From positions 1-11,943 of the forward strand of contig JBKDUF010000133.1 of assembly GCA_046339595.1 (NCBI GenBank): DNA of 11,943 bases, read 5' to 3'. The translations under genes and the position numbers were made by a program. This DNA comes from Ga0077527 sp021300125. GTDB taxonomy: Bacteria; Pseudomonadota; Gammaproteobacteria; Burkholderiales; SG8-41. Position 1 is the first letter of the stretch. Every line of letters begins with the position of its first letter. Shown here in pieces: positions 1 through 6,097 of this stretch. The notes beneath the pieces are model-generated. The model was not told the DNA's origin. It saw only the letters and a list, made by a program, of their open reading frames with translations, and searched no databases.

Positions 1-118
1 CGTTTGCGGGCAGGCATCAAGGTCCGGGTGCCATGCCGGGCTTTCAGGCCATGACCAGGACCGGCGCTGTCGAGGCTGCTGCAGCGGGGTGCCTGCAGCC
101 ACGCGCTGCGCAAGCGGT

Positions 119-132
119 TTGACCGGCATCAA
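119..132. promoter_or_regulatory. FNR/ANR-like binding box upstream of the cytochrome operon
   Basis: The sequence TTGACCGGCATCAA matches the FNR/ANR/DNR consensus TTGAT-N4-ATCAA at 9 of 10 defined positions. Its centre (125.5) is 41.5 bp before base 167, the proposed first start codon. A class II FNR promoter with this box would therefore start transcription at about the ATG, giving an almost leaderless mRNA. The expected -10 position (about 154-160) has only a poor match. A c-type cytochrome operon is a fitting target for oxygen control. Binding is inferred. Confidence 0.5.
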
Positions 133-166
133 GGCGCGCCCCGGGGCGCGCTGCAAGACTGTGCTC

Positions 167-457
167 ATGCAAACTGACCGATTGCCGGGGCGCTTGCTCT
201 GCGCCGCTCTGGTGCTGTTGCCGGCGGCTCCGCTGATGGCCGCTGAACCGGCGCCGGTGGCTCGCGAAATCATCCCGGGTTCCGAACTGATGACTGCGCA
301 GGAGCGCGAGCAGTATCGCCTGCGCCTGCACGGTGCGGGCACCGTCGAGGAGCGCGAGCGGCTGCGGGCCGAACATGTGCGCGCGATGCAGGAGCGGGCG
401 CGCCTGCGCGGGCTCAGCTTCAGTGATCCGAGCCGCGAGGGCAGGGGGAGGCGATGA
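167..457 (+). CDS. small exported charged protein, function unknown
   Basis: A 96-residue protein that I do not assign to a named family. Residues 1 to about 25 form a signal peptide: Arg at 5 and 9, then a Leu/Ala core ending near PLMAA. The mature part is short and highly charged, with a helix-rich stretch (MTAQEREQYRLRLHGAG, then EERERLRAEHVRAMQERARLRG) in which Glu and Arg alternate. Similar Arg/Glu-rich periplasmic proteins with a 'MTxxERxxYRxRL' stretch occur in beta- and gammaproteobacteria, from memory. The ATG at 167 is chosen because it puts the signal peptide at the N terminus. An in-frame ATG at 89 would add 26 residues without signal character and lies upstream of the FNR-like box. 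There is no clear ribosome binding site, which would suit a leaderless transcript. The stop overlaps the next start (ATGA at 454-457), so translation of the cytochrome is probably coupled to this gene. Confidence 0.72.
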   Translation: MQTDRLPGRLLCAALVLLPAAPLMAAEPAPVAREIIPGSELMTAQEREQYRLRLHGAGTVEERERLRAEHVRAMQERARLRGLSFSDPSREGRGRR

Positions 458-744
458 AGCGACATCTGCCCGTCGCCGCGCTTCTTGGCTTGCTCGCGGC
501 CGCAGCGGTGACTTCCACCTCTGCCGCCGGCGACCCGGTGCGCGGTGAAAAGTTGCACCAGGACTGTCTGGGCTGCCACGGCACCGAACTGTATGTGCCG
601 CCGCGGGCGAAGGTAAAGACACTGGCCGCGCTGAAGCGCGAAACCGAGCGCTGGAACGACCGCATGAACCCCAAGTTCAGCAAGCAGGAAATCGAGGACA
701 TCGTCGCCTGGCTCAACCGCGACTTCTACAAATTCCAGCAGTAG
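454..744 (+). CDS. monohaem c-type cytochrome, periplasmic
   Basis: A 96-residue electron-transfer protein. Residues 1 to about 25 are a Sec signal peptide (MKRH, hydrophobic Leu/Ala core, ending TSAA). The haem-binding motif is C38-L-G-C41-H42, where both cysteines attach haem and His42 is the proximal ligand. The downstream part contains ERWNDRMNPKFS, in which Met71 is the only Met after the haem motif and so the candidate sixth ligand, followed by the C-terminal helix typical of class I cytochromes c (IEDIVAWLNRDFYKF). The mature length of about 70 residues is small for the family. Related small cytochromes ending in 'YLN..YYKF' are familiar from betaproteobacteria, but the redox partner cannot be told from this window. 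A strong purine-rich ribosome site (GGGGGAGG) lies directly before the ATG and the gene overlaps its upstream neighbour by 4 bases. It faces the Bug gene tail to tail across 49 bp in which I see no convincing terminator. Confidence 0.88.
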   Translation: MKRHLPVAALLGLLAAAAVTSTSAAGDPVRGEKLHQDCLGCHGTELYVPPRAKVKTLAALKRETERWNDRMNPKFSKQEIEDIVAWLNRDFYKFQQ

Positions 745-793
745 GCCGCAACCGCGATGAACATGTGGCGCAGGCTGTTGAGCGGCAGGGCGG

Positions 794-1747
794 CTATTCC
801 ACCCGCGCGTTGGCGTCCTTGACCACCTTTGCCCACTTGCCGAGTTCGCGCTTGAGATAAACGCTGAATTCGGCCGGTGTGCTCGGCATGGCCTCCAGGC
901 CCTGGCCGAGCAGGCGCTCGCGCACCTCGCTGCGGGCAAGCACGGCATGCAGATCCCGGTTGAGGCGGTCGATGATGCGCTGCGGCGTTTTTGCCGGTGC
1001 CACCATGCCGTACCAGTTGTTGGCCTCGTAGCCGGGGTAGGGTGTGGCTTCGGCGATCGTCGGCACCTCCGGCAGCACCGCGGCGCGGCGGCCCGAGGTC
1101 ACTGCAAGCGCGCGCAGCTTGCCCGACTTGATGTGCGGTACCGCGGTGGAGACCGTGGCGAACATGGTGTTGACCTGGCCGCCAAGCAGGTCGCTCATCG
1201 CTGGCCCGCCGCCCTTGTACGGCACGTGCAGCATGTTGATGTTGGCCAGCGTTTTGAGCAGTTCGCCGGCGAGGTGACCGGGGCTGCCGGTGCCCGACGT
1301 GGCAAAGGTCACAAAGCCCGGTTTCGCCCGTGCCAGCCCAATCAGCTCGTTCATCGTATTGACGCCGAGCGAGGGATGGGCGACCACAATGTTGGAGACG
1401 CCGACCAATGTGGTGATCGGCGCGAAATCGCGCAGCGAATCGAAGGCAATGTTCTTGTAGAGCGCCGGATTGATGGCGAGGATGCTGATCGTGCCAAGTA
1501 GCAGCGTATGGCCGTCGGGTGTGGCGCGGGCCACGGTCTCGGCGGCGATGTTGCCGTGCGCGCCGCCGCGGTTGTCCACCACCACCTGCTGCATCAGCCG
1601 CTCGCCCAGCGGGCCTGCCAGCGCGCGGGCGGTGACGTCCACCGCACCGCCCGGCGGGAAACCGACCATCAGCCTGACCGGCTTGTCGGGGTAGGTGGCG
1701 GCGGCTGCAGTGGTTGCAGCAAGCAGTAGCAGGGCGGCGATGCGCAT
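794..1747 (-). CDS. Bug/TctC-family tripartite tricarboxylate transporter solute-binding protein
   Basis: A 317-residue periplasmic receptor, full length for the family. A signal peptide spans about residues 1-17 (MRIAALLLLAATTAAAA). The mature start YPDKPVRLMVGFPPGGAVDVTAR is the Bug hallmark: beta strand, then the PPGG loop that contacts the ligand carboxylate. Other family landmarks are VVVDNRGGAHGNIAAE, the PDGHTLLLG segment, the LHVPYKGGGPAMSDLLGGQV hinge and the LPEVPTIAEA segment. Bug proteins feed carboxylic acids or related solutes to TctAB permeases, but many are encoded alone, as here. The ligand cannot be read from sequence. The start lies 22 bp behind the serB stop on the same strand, so the two are probably co-transcribed. 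The ribosome site is weak (CGGAC about 10 bases before ATG). Confidence 0.9.
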   Translation of the reverse strand: MRIAALLLLAATTAAAATYPDKPVRLMVGFPPGGAVDVTARALAGPLGERLMQQVVVDNRGGAHGNIAAETVARATPDGHTLLLGTISILAINPALYKNIAFDSLRDFAPITTLVGVSNIVVAHPSLGVNTMNELIGLARAKPGFVTFATSGTGSPGHLAGELLKTLANINMLHVPYKGGGPAMSDLLGGQVNTMFATVSTAVPHIKSGKLRALAVTSGRRAAVLPEVPTIAEATPYPGYEANNWYGMVAPAKTPQRIIDRLNRDLHAVLARSEVRERLLGQGLEAMPSTPAEFSVYLKRELGKWAKVVKDANARVE

Positions 1748-1769
1748 GGTGTTTTGTCCGGTGTTGTGT

Positions 1770-2612
1770 TCAGTCCGATTCAGCAGACAGGAACCAGGTC
1801 AGGGCATCCAGCCCGGCATGGTTGATCGCGTAGGTGGTCTGTTCGCGTACCACCGGCTTGGCGCGGTAGGCGAAGCTGACGCCGCATTCGGCCATGAATT
1901 TCAGATCGTTGGCGCCGTCGCCGACGCCGGCGATCTGCTCACGCCGCAGGCCGAGTTCGCCCGCGACCCGGATTAGCGCCGCGCGCTTGGCATCGGCGTT
2001 GACGATGCCCCCGCTGACGCGGCCGGTCAGTTTGCCGCCGGCGATTTCGAGCACATTGGAGTGCGTGTAATCGAGCTGCACGCGGTCCTTCAGCCGGTCG
2101 GTCATGAAGGTGAAGCCACCGGAAACGAGCAGGGTCTTGATGCCGGCGGCACGGATCCTGTCGAGCATGCGCTCGGCGCCAGGGGAGAATTTGAGCCGCT
2201 CGTCATACACGCGCTGCAGCGCCGACACGTCGAGCCCTTCGAGCAGGGCGAGGCGCTCGCGCAGGCTCTGGTCGTATTCGATCTCGCCGCGCATCGCGCG
2301 TTCGGTGTTGGCCGCCACCCGCGGCTTGATGCCGACCATGTCGGCCAGTTCGTCGATGGTCTCCATCGTGATCAGCGTCGAATCCATGTCCATCACCAGC
2401 AGGCGGAAATCGCCGAGCCGGCGGCCTGCGGGCACGAAGCCGTGGTCAAGCCGCGCCTGCGCGCAGTGCTCGGCGATGCCGGCGGCGGCTTGTGCGCCCC
2501 GCAGGCGGAAAGCGTGGTCGTCGAGTTTTTCGATGGCGGCGGCGCCGGACAGTTTGGCCAGCGCCTTGAGATCGCCGGTTTCGATGTCGGCGCCCTGGAT
2601 CACGAGATGCAT
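1770..2612 (-). CDS. serB: phosphoserine phosphatase
   Basis: Catalyses the last step of serine synthesis, hydrolysing O-phosphoserine to serine and phosphate, in the cytoplasm. It is a HAD-superfamily enzyme of 280 residues. Motif I is D75-M-D77-S-T, with Asp75 the nucleophile and Asp77 the general acid/base. Motif II is S164-G-G-F, the conserved lysine is probably K209 in NADAKRA, and motif III is G231-D-G-A-N-D236 for magnesium. ETIDELAD after motif I and AKPVVREQTTYAINHAGLDALTWFL at the C terminus are also typical of bacterial SerB. Residues 1-70 form a short N-terminal part (starting MHLVIQGADI) like the degenerate ACT-like region of proteobacterial SerB. A TATAAT element lies upstream in the 54-bp gap. 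The ribosome site before ATG is poor (GC-rich). The Bug gene follows after 22 bp. Confidence 0.96.
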   Translation of the reverse strand: MHLVIQGADIETGDLKALAKLSGAAAIEKLDDHAFRLRGAQAAAGIAEHCAQARLDHGFVPAGRRLGDFRLLVMDMDSTLITMETIDELADMVGIKPRVAANTERAMRGEIEYDQSLRERLALLEGLDVSALQRVYDERLKFSPGAERMLDRIRAAGIKTLLVSGGFTFMTDRLKDRVQLDYTHSNVLEIAGGKLTGRVSGGIVNADAKRAALIRVAGELGLRREQIAGVGDGANDLKFMAECGVSFAYRAKPVVREQTTYAINHAGLDALTWFLSAESD

Positions 2613-2639
2613 GGGCGGGCCCGCGGGAAAAGAGCCGCG

Positions 2640-2645
2640 ATTATA
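2640..2645 (-). promoter_or_regulatory. TATAAT -10 element upstream of serB
   Basis: On the minus strand a perfect TATAAT occupies 2645-2640, 28 bases before the serB start codon, in the only AT-rich spot of the short hydrolase-serB gap. No good -35 was found at 16-18 bp spacing: GAAGCC is the 17-bp candidate, and it overlaps the hydrolase stop codon. This would give serB, and the Bug gene behind it, a promoter separate from the hydrolase. Confidence 0.45.
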
Positions 2646-2666
2646 TCGGAGGCCCTGCTGCAGGCT

Positions 2667-3479
2667 TCAGGGCGTGGCGCTGATCCAGCGTGCGATCTGC
2701 GCGACCACATCCTGCTCGATGCCGTTGAAGCCGTGCCAGGCCCGCGCCTCGCAGGGATCGCCGACATTGAGGCCGCCTTCAAACACCAGCAGGTCCTTGC
2801 GTTGCAGATGCGCGAGGCGGTTCATCAGCAGCGGCATGTCGGAGAACAGGCAGACCCGGCATTCGTCGTGGCGGTGGTGCGCTACCAGCACGGGGATGCG
2901 CAGCTTTTCCAGCGCCATGTCCGGCACCGCGCGGCTGCGCGGATCGCGCAGGATGGTGGCGGTGAGCACGATGCCGTCGGGGCCGCCTTCGGCGGGGGCA
3001 AGCTGTGTCGCGATGAACGCTGCGGACTGGGTGCCGCGGCTGGTGCCCACCAGCCACACCGGCAGCCGGTGTTCCCGCCGCAGCCAGTCCATCACGGCGC
3101 GGATGTCGGCGACATGGTCGGCGTTCTGGCGCTGCCCGGCGAGGTGCGGGTAGCGCTGCCTGTCGGAAGGCGCGTCGACCACCACCGTGACCAGTCCCTG
3201 GTCGGCGAACAACTGGCGCGAACGCACCAGGAAATTGCCGCCGCGCTGCAGTCGGCCGGCGCTGTCCATGCCGAGGAAGCCGTCGCCGCCGGTAAACAGG
3301 ATCACCGCGGCCCTGGCATTGGAGGGCGCGATCTGCAGCAGGCGCTGGCTTACACCGGGGCGAGTGGGCAGTTCGATGACCTGCTGCGCTTGCGCAGGGA
3401 TTGTGCATAGTGCGGCTGCAAACAACAGCAGGCACTGCACGGCGGCAGCGGTGTGGCGGAAACCTGTGAAGCGGAGCAT
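2667..3479 (-). CDS. exported alpha/beta-hydrolase family protein
   Basis: A 270-residue predicted periplasmic or secreted serine hydrolase of unknown substrate. Residues 1-31 are a signal peptide (hydrophobic core around VQCLLLFAAAL, cleavage after AQA). The fold signature is the nucleophile elbow G145-T-S147-R-G149 after a hydrophobic strand (PVWLVG). Asp205 in the AHHRHDEC segment and His249 in WHGFNGIE complete a plausible Ser-Asp-His triad in the right order. An early TGGDGFLGMD loop (about 63-72) may supply the oxyanion hole. Cys207, Cys210 and Cys243 in the mature protein could form a disulfide. The start at 3479 (MLRFTGF) is preferred because it places the signal peptide correctly. 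An in-frame start at 3509 adds 10 residues but has no spaced ribosome site. It lies 54 bp upstream of serB on the same strand, with no obvious functional link to serine synthesis. Confidence 0.82.
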   Translation of the reverse strand: MLRFTGFRHTAAAVQCLLLFAAALCTIPAQAQQVIELPTRPGVSQRLLQIAPSNARAAVILFTGGDGFLGMDSAGRLQRGGNFLVRSRQLFADQGLVTVVVDAPSDRQRYPHLAGQRQNADHVADIRAVMDWLRREHRLPVWLVGTSRGTQSAAFIATQLAPAEGGPDGIVLTATILRDPRSRAVPDMALEKLRIPVLVAHHRHDECRVCLFSDMPLLMNRLAHLQRKDLLVFEGGLNVGDPCEARAWHGFNGIEQDVVAQIARWISATP

Positions 3480-3915
3480 CGCGAGCTCAGCGCTTGCGCT
3501 GCAGGCCATCCTGCTGCGACTGGCGCAGCGCAGTTTCCGGATGGTTTTCTTGCGTTACGCGTAGCCGGGAAAAACGGCGGGTGTTTTCAAGGGCCACGGC
3601 GGCCTTGCAGGGGTTTTTGTTCATCGCAGATGTCCCGGGGGGAACCGGTTCAAGCGCCATCCTAGCATCGGCGCCGGCTGCGGTGCCGCCATGACGCGCA
3701 AGGGTATGGGGGGATGGATTCATCGACGCGGACTCAAGGGCAAGCCCGCGCCGGCGTTGCGCGCAAGACCTTCCATCTCAACGTCACCATCCACCGCAGC
3801 CTGACCGGCCGGAATCTGCGGGTCGACGGCGGCATCTGCCCGGGCACGCCTGTTGCTTGGGTCATGCGGGTGATTGCCCTGCACCCACCGCTGATCTATC
3901 ACCCGGAAGGCCGCC
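3480..3915. other. divergent intergenic region, no gene recognised
   Basis: This 436-bp stretch separates the minus-strand hydrolase from the plus-strand lysR. Open frames exist on both strands: a 45-codon minus-strand frame starting at 3624, and a plus-strand frame from 3714 running into lysR. Neither shows a recognisable fold, motif or good ribosome site, so I do not call them genes. A 5-T run (3614-3618) follows an imperfect AAGGGCC/GGCCTT stem, but no plus-strand gene ends there. A possible -35-like TTGAAA on the minus strand (3588-3583) lacks a partner -10. The only structured element is the inverted repeat at 3867-3905. Confidence 0.5.
3867..3905. promoter_or_regulatory. 8-bp inverted repeat at the lysR start, candidate autoregulatory operator
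   Basis: CGGGTGAT (3867-3874) and ATCACCCG (3898-3905) are perfect reverse complements. Their half-site centres are 31 bp apart, about three helical turns, so both would face one side of the helix. The right arm abuts the GGAAGG ribosome site of lysR (ATG at 3916). LysR-type regulators usually control their own gene from such dyads, but the arms are wider apart than the classic T-N11-A box. A role as operator or as an RNA structure over the ribosome site is inference. Confidence 0.35.
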
Positions 3916-4848
3916 ATGAACATCCAGCACCATCTCCTGCGCACTTTCATCGCGGTCGCCGCCGCACGCACCGTGACCCGCGCAGCCGAACTGCTGCACC
4001 TGACGCAGCCCGCGGTCAGCGGCCATTTGCGGGTGCTGGAAGACGAACTGCAGCTCAAGCTGTTCGACCGTGGCGCCGCAGGAATGCGCCTCACCCGCGC
4101 CGGTGAATTACTACTCCCGCATGCACAGAGCGTGACCACCGCGGTGGACCAGTTCAAGCTGCTGTCGAGCCAGCTGCTTGACCGCAAGGCGGCGAAAGTG
4201 CGGGTCGGCACCATTCTCGACCCCGAGTTCCTGCGCGTCGGCCCGCTGCTGGCGGCCGTGGTCGAGAAGCACCCCATGCTCGATGTCGAACTGCAGCACG
4301 GCATCACCACGCTCGCCGTGCAGAAACTGCTCGCGGGCGAGCTCGATGCGGGCTTCGGACTGGGACCGATCGACGATGCGCGCATCGAGTGCCGCTGGCT
4401 GACCGAGGTGCATCACGTCGTGGTGTATCCGGCGGGCTGGAACGCACGCCTCAAAAAAATCGAATGGGCCGAGCTGGCGCGCATGCCTTGGATCTATCCG
4501 CCCGAGCAATCGCCGCAACGGCGCCTGCTCACCGGCATCTTCGAACGCTACCGGCTCACGCCGACCCAATCGGTGCAGGCCGACCAGGAATCGACCATGG
4601 CCACGCTGGTGGCCTCCGGCGTGGGACTCAGCATCATGCGCGAAGACCTCGCGCGTGCGGCGCAGCAGAAGGGCCAGGTCGGCATCTGGCAGCCGGGCCG
4701 CGCGACGACGCCGCTGCAGTTCATTTACGCGGCATCGCACTCGGATGATCCGGTGGTGGTGTCGATCCGTGATGCCGCGCTTGCGCTCTGGGATCCACTG
4801 CGCGATGCACAGAAAAAGCGCAAAAATAAATTCAATAAAAACAATTAG
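3916..4848 (+). CDS. LysR-family transcriptional regulator
   Basis: A 310-residue DNA-binding regulator that probably responds to a small-molecule co-inducer. Residues about 5-64 are the LysR winged helix-turn-helix: LLRTFIAVAAARTVTRAAELLHLTQPAVSGHLRVLEDEL, then LKLFDR. The linker helix follows (GELLLPHAQSVTTAVDQF), and residues about 95-295 are the two-lobed periplasmic-binding-protein-like effector domain (KVRVGTI, GELDAGFGLGPI, LVASGVGLSIMREDLA). The start has a good ribosome site, GGAAGG. It is transcribed in the same direction as the Bug and dioxygenase genes that follow, so it likely controls them, though a divergent layout is commoner. The last dozen residues (QKKRKNKFNKNN) are basic and coded by strikingly AT-rich DNA unlike the rest of the gene, suggesting a C-terminal extension into intergenic sequence. 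The inducer is unknown. Confidence 0.93.
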   Translation: MNIQHHLLRTFIAVAAARTVTRAAELLHLTQPAVSGHLRVLEDELQLKLFDRGAAGMRLTRAGELLLPHAQSVTTAVDQFKLLSSQLLDRKAAKVRVGTILDPEFLRVGPLLAAVVEKHPMLDVELQHGITTLAVQKLLAGELDAGFGLGPIDDARIECRWLTEVHHVVVYPAGWNARLKKIEWAELARMPWIYPPEQSPQRRLLTGIFERYRLTPTQSVQADQESTMATLVASGVGLSIMREDLARAAQQKGQVGIWQPGRATTPLQFIYAASHSDDPVVVSIRDAALALWDPLRDAQKKRKNKFNKNN

Positions 4849-5014
4849 TTAAGAATAAATCGTGTATTCCGCACCAAGCTGGCACCACGGCGGCTGCACT
4901 GCTTTGGACAAACATCGGCAGCGCTTATCCCCCGCATCATGAATCTCGATTAGTCCAGCGCATGCCCTGCCTTTAGCCTGCATCGCAACATTTTCCTATG
5001 AACGGGAGTGCGAC

Positions 5015-5971
5015 ATGGGCATTCGTGCCGGACTGGTGACAGTGGTTTTAATGATGGCGGTCATCGTTTCTTCGGGTGCGTTCGCCCAAGGATATCCGGA
5101 CCGGCCGGTGCGCATGGTCATCCCCTATGCCACCGGTGGAGGCACCGACATCCTGATGCGTTACCTGATGCAGAAGGTCGAGGCCAATGAAAACTGGCGC
5201 GTGCTGATCGACAACCGCGCCGGCGCCACCGGTGTGATCGGCGCGCGAGAGGTATCGCGGTCGAAACCCGACGGCTACACGCTGCTTGCCGGCCACATCG
5301 CGCCCAACGCCATCAACCCCGGCGATTTCGTGCAGCCGAAATTCTCGCCGGACTGGCCGCTGGCCGAGGTTGCACTGGCCGCCGAGGCGCCGTCGCTGCT
5401 GCTGGTACAGAGCGAGCTGCCGGTAACAAACGTCGCGGGCCTGAAAAAATGGCTGCGCGCGGAAAAGAATCCGACCTATGGCTCGGACGGCGCGGGCTCG
5501 CTCGCCCACCTGCAGATGGAGCTGCTGATGGCAATGCCGGGCATGACACACATCGCCTACAAGGGCGGTGGTCCGGCGATCCAGGGCTTCATGTCGCGCG
5601 AGGTGCCGGTGATCTTCTCGCCGGCGCCGGTGGCGATGCCGCATGTCGCGGGCGGCAAGTTCCGCATCATCGCGCAGACGGGATCCGCGCGCCTAGCCAC
5701 GCTGCCCAGCATCCCGACCATGGTCGAGTCCGGTGACAAGGAATTCAGTGCACCCTTGTGGTGGGGCGTGTTCGCGCCGCTGGGTACGCCAGATGACATC
5801 GCGCGCCGCTGGAATGCGGCGGTCAACAAGGCTCTCGCCGACGCGGCGGTCAACAAGTGGCTTGGCGACCAGGGCTACTCGGCGCGGCCGATGGGTATCA
5901 AGGAGTTCAGTGCCTACGTCGCGCGCGAGGTCGAGCGCTGGAACCGGGTGGCGGCAGGCATCAAGCAGTAA
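5015..5971 (+). CDS. Bug/TctC-family solute-binding protein
   Basis: A 318-residue periplasmic receptor. The signal peptide covers residues 1-24 (hydrophobic core VTVVLMMAVIV, cleavage after AFA). The mature protein begins QGYPDRPVRMVIPYATGGGTDILMR, the Bug N-terminal strand plus ligand-binding loop. The loop reads ATGGGTD where the other Bug protein in this window has PPGGAVD, so the two may bind different ligands. Later landmarks are IDNRAGATGVIGAREV, KPDGYTLLAG, IAYKGGGPAIQGFMSREV and LPSIPTMVES. A GGGAG ribosome site precedes the ATG by 8 bases. It lies 166 bp behind lysR and 126 bp before a 2-oxoglutarate dioxygenase, so it probably captures the acid that the dioxygenase attacks or a related one. 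No TctA or TctB membrane gene is nearby. Confidence 0.9.
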   Translation: MGIRAGLVTVVLMMAVIVSSGAFAQGYPDRPVRMVIPYATGGGTDILMRYLMQKVEANENWRVLIDNRAGATGVIGAREVSRSKPDGYTLLAGHIAPNAINPGDFVQPKFSPDWPLAEVALAAEAPSLLLVQSELPVTNVAGLKKWLRAEKNPTYGSDGAGSLAHLQMELLMAMPGMTHIAYKGGGPAIQGFMSREVPVIFSPAPVAMPHVAGGKFRIIAQTGSARLATLPSIPTMVESGDKEFSAPLWWGVFAPLGTPDDIARRWNAAVNKALADAAVNKWLGDQGYSARPMGIKEFSAYVAREVERWNRVAAGIKQ

Positions 5972-5977
5972 GAGTAA

Positions 5978-6050
5978 GCCCGCGGGCCGCGGCCCATGCC
6001 GCGGACTTATTGCCGCCATCGCAAAACACGATTGGCGCGGCCGCGGCCGC
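5978..6050. repeat. cluster of short GC palindromes between Bug and dioxygenase genes
   Basis: The gap holds GCCCGCGGGC (5978-5987) overlapping GGGCCGCGGCCC (5984-5995), then CCGCGG repeated at 5987-5992 and 5999-6004 (6-bp stem, 6-base loop), and the 14-bp perfect palindrome GCGGCCGCGGCCGC (6037-6050). No T-run follows, so this is not a clear intrinsic terminator. In mRNA it would form stable hairpins that could separate expression of the two genes. Confidence 0.4.
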
Positions 6051-6097
6051 ATCCTTAATCTGCCGCGGGTGTTCACCACTGCAGGAAGCCGATTGCC

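Noticed and set aside
13..134. 10-bp direct repeat GGCATCAAGG at 13-22 and 125-134
   Set aside because: The first copy lacks the other FNR half-site; a single 10-bp repeat 112 bp apart is probably chance.
44..622. 192-codon minus-strand frame over the cytochrome operon
   Set aside because: Antisense to a cytochrome with an intact CxxCH and signal peptide; no motif in the antisense product.
2061..3410. 449-codon open frame on the plus strand, antisense to serB and the hydrolase
   Set aside because: High-GC shadow frame: its translation is His/Gln/Gly/Ala-rich with no domain, and both minus-strand genes are complete with intact catalytic motifs.
3487..3723. 78-codon minus-strand frame upstream of the hydrolase
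   Set aside because: No homology I recognise, no good ribosome site, and it overlaps the hydrolase N-terminal region; kept only as a note in the intergenic entry.
3853..3902. Possible lysR promoter TTGCCC-N17-TATCAC
   Set aside because: The start point would fall at or beyond the ribosome binding site of lysR, and both hexamers match only 4 of 6.
4940..4952. TGAATCTCGATTA, a T-N11-A LysR-box match upstream of the Bug gene
   Set aside because: T-N11-A alone is expected often by chance, and the internal dyad is only 4 bp and off-centre with respect to the T and A.
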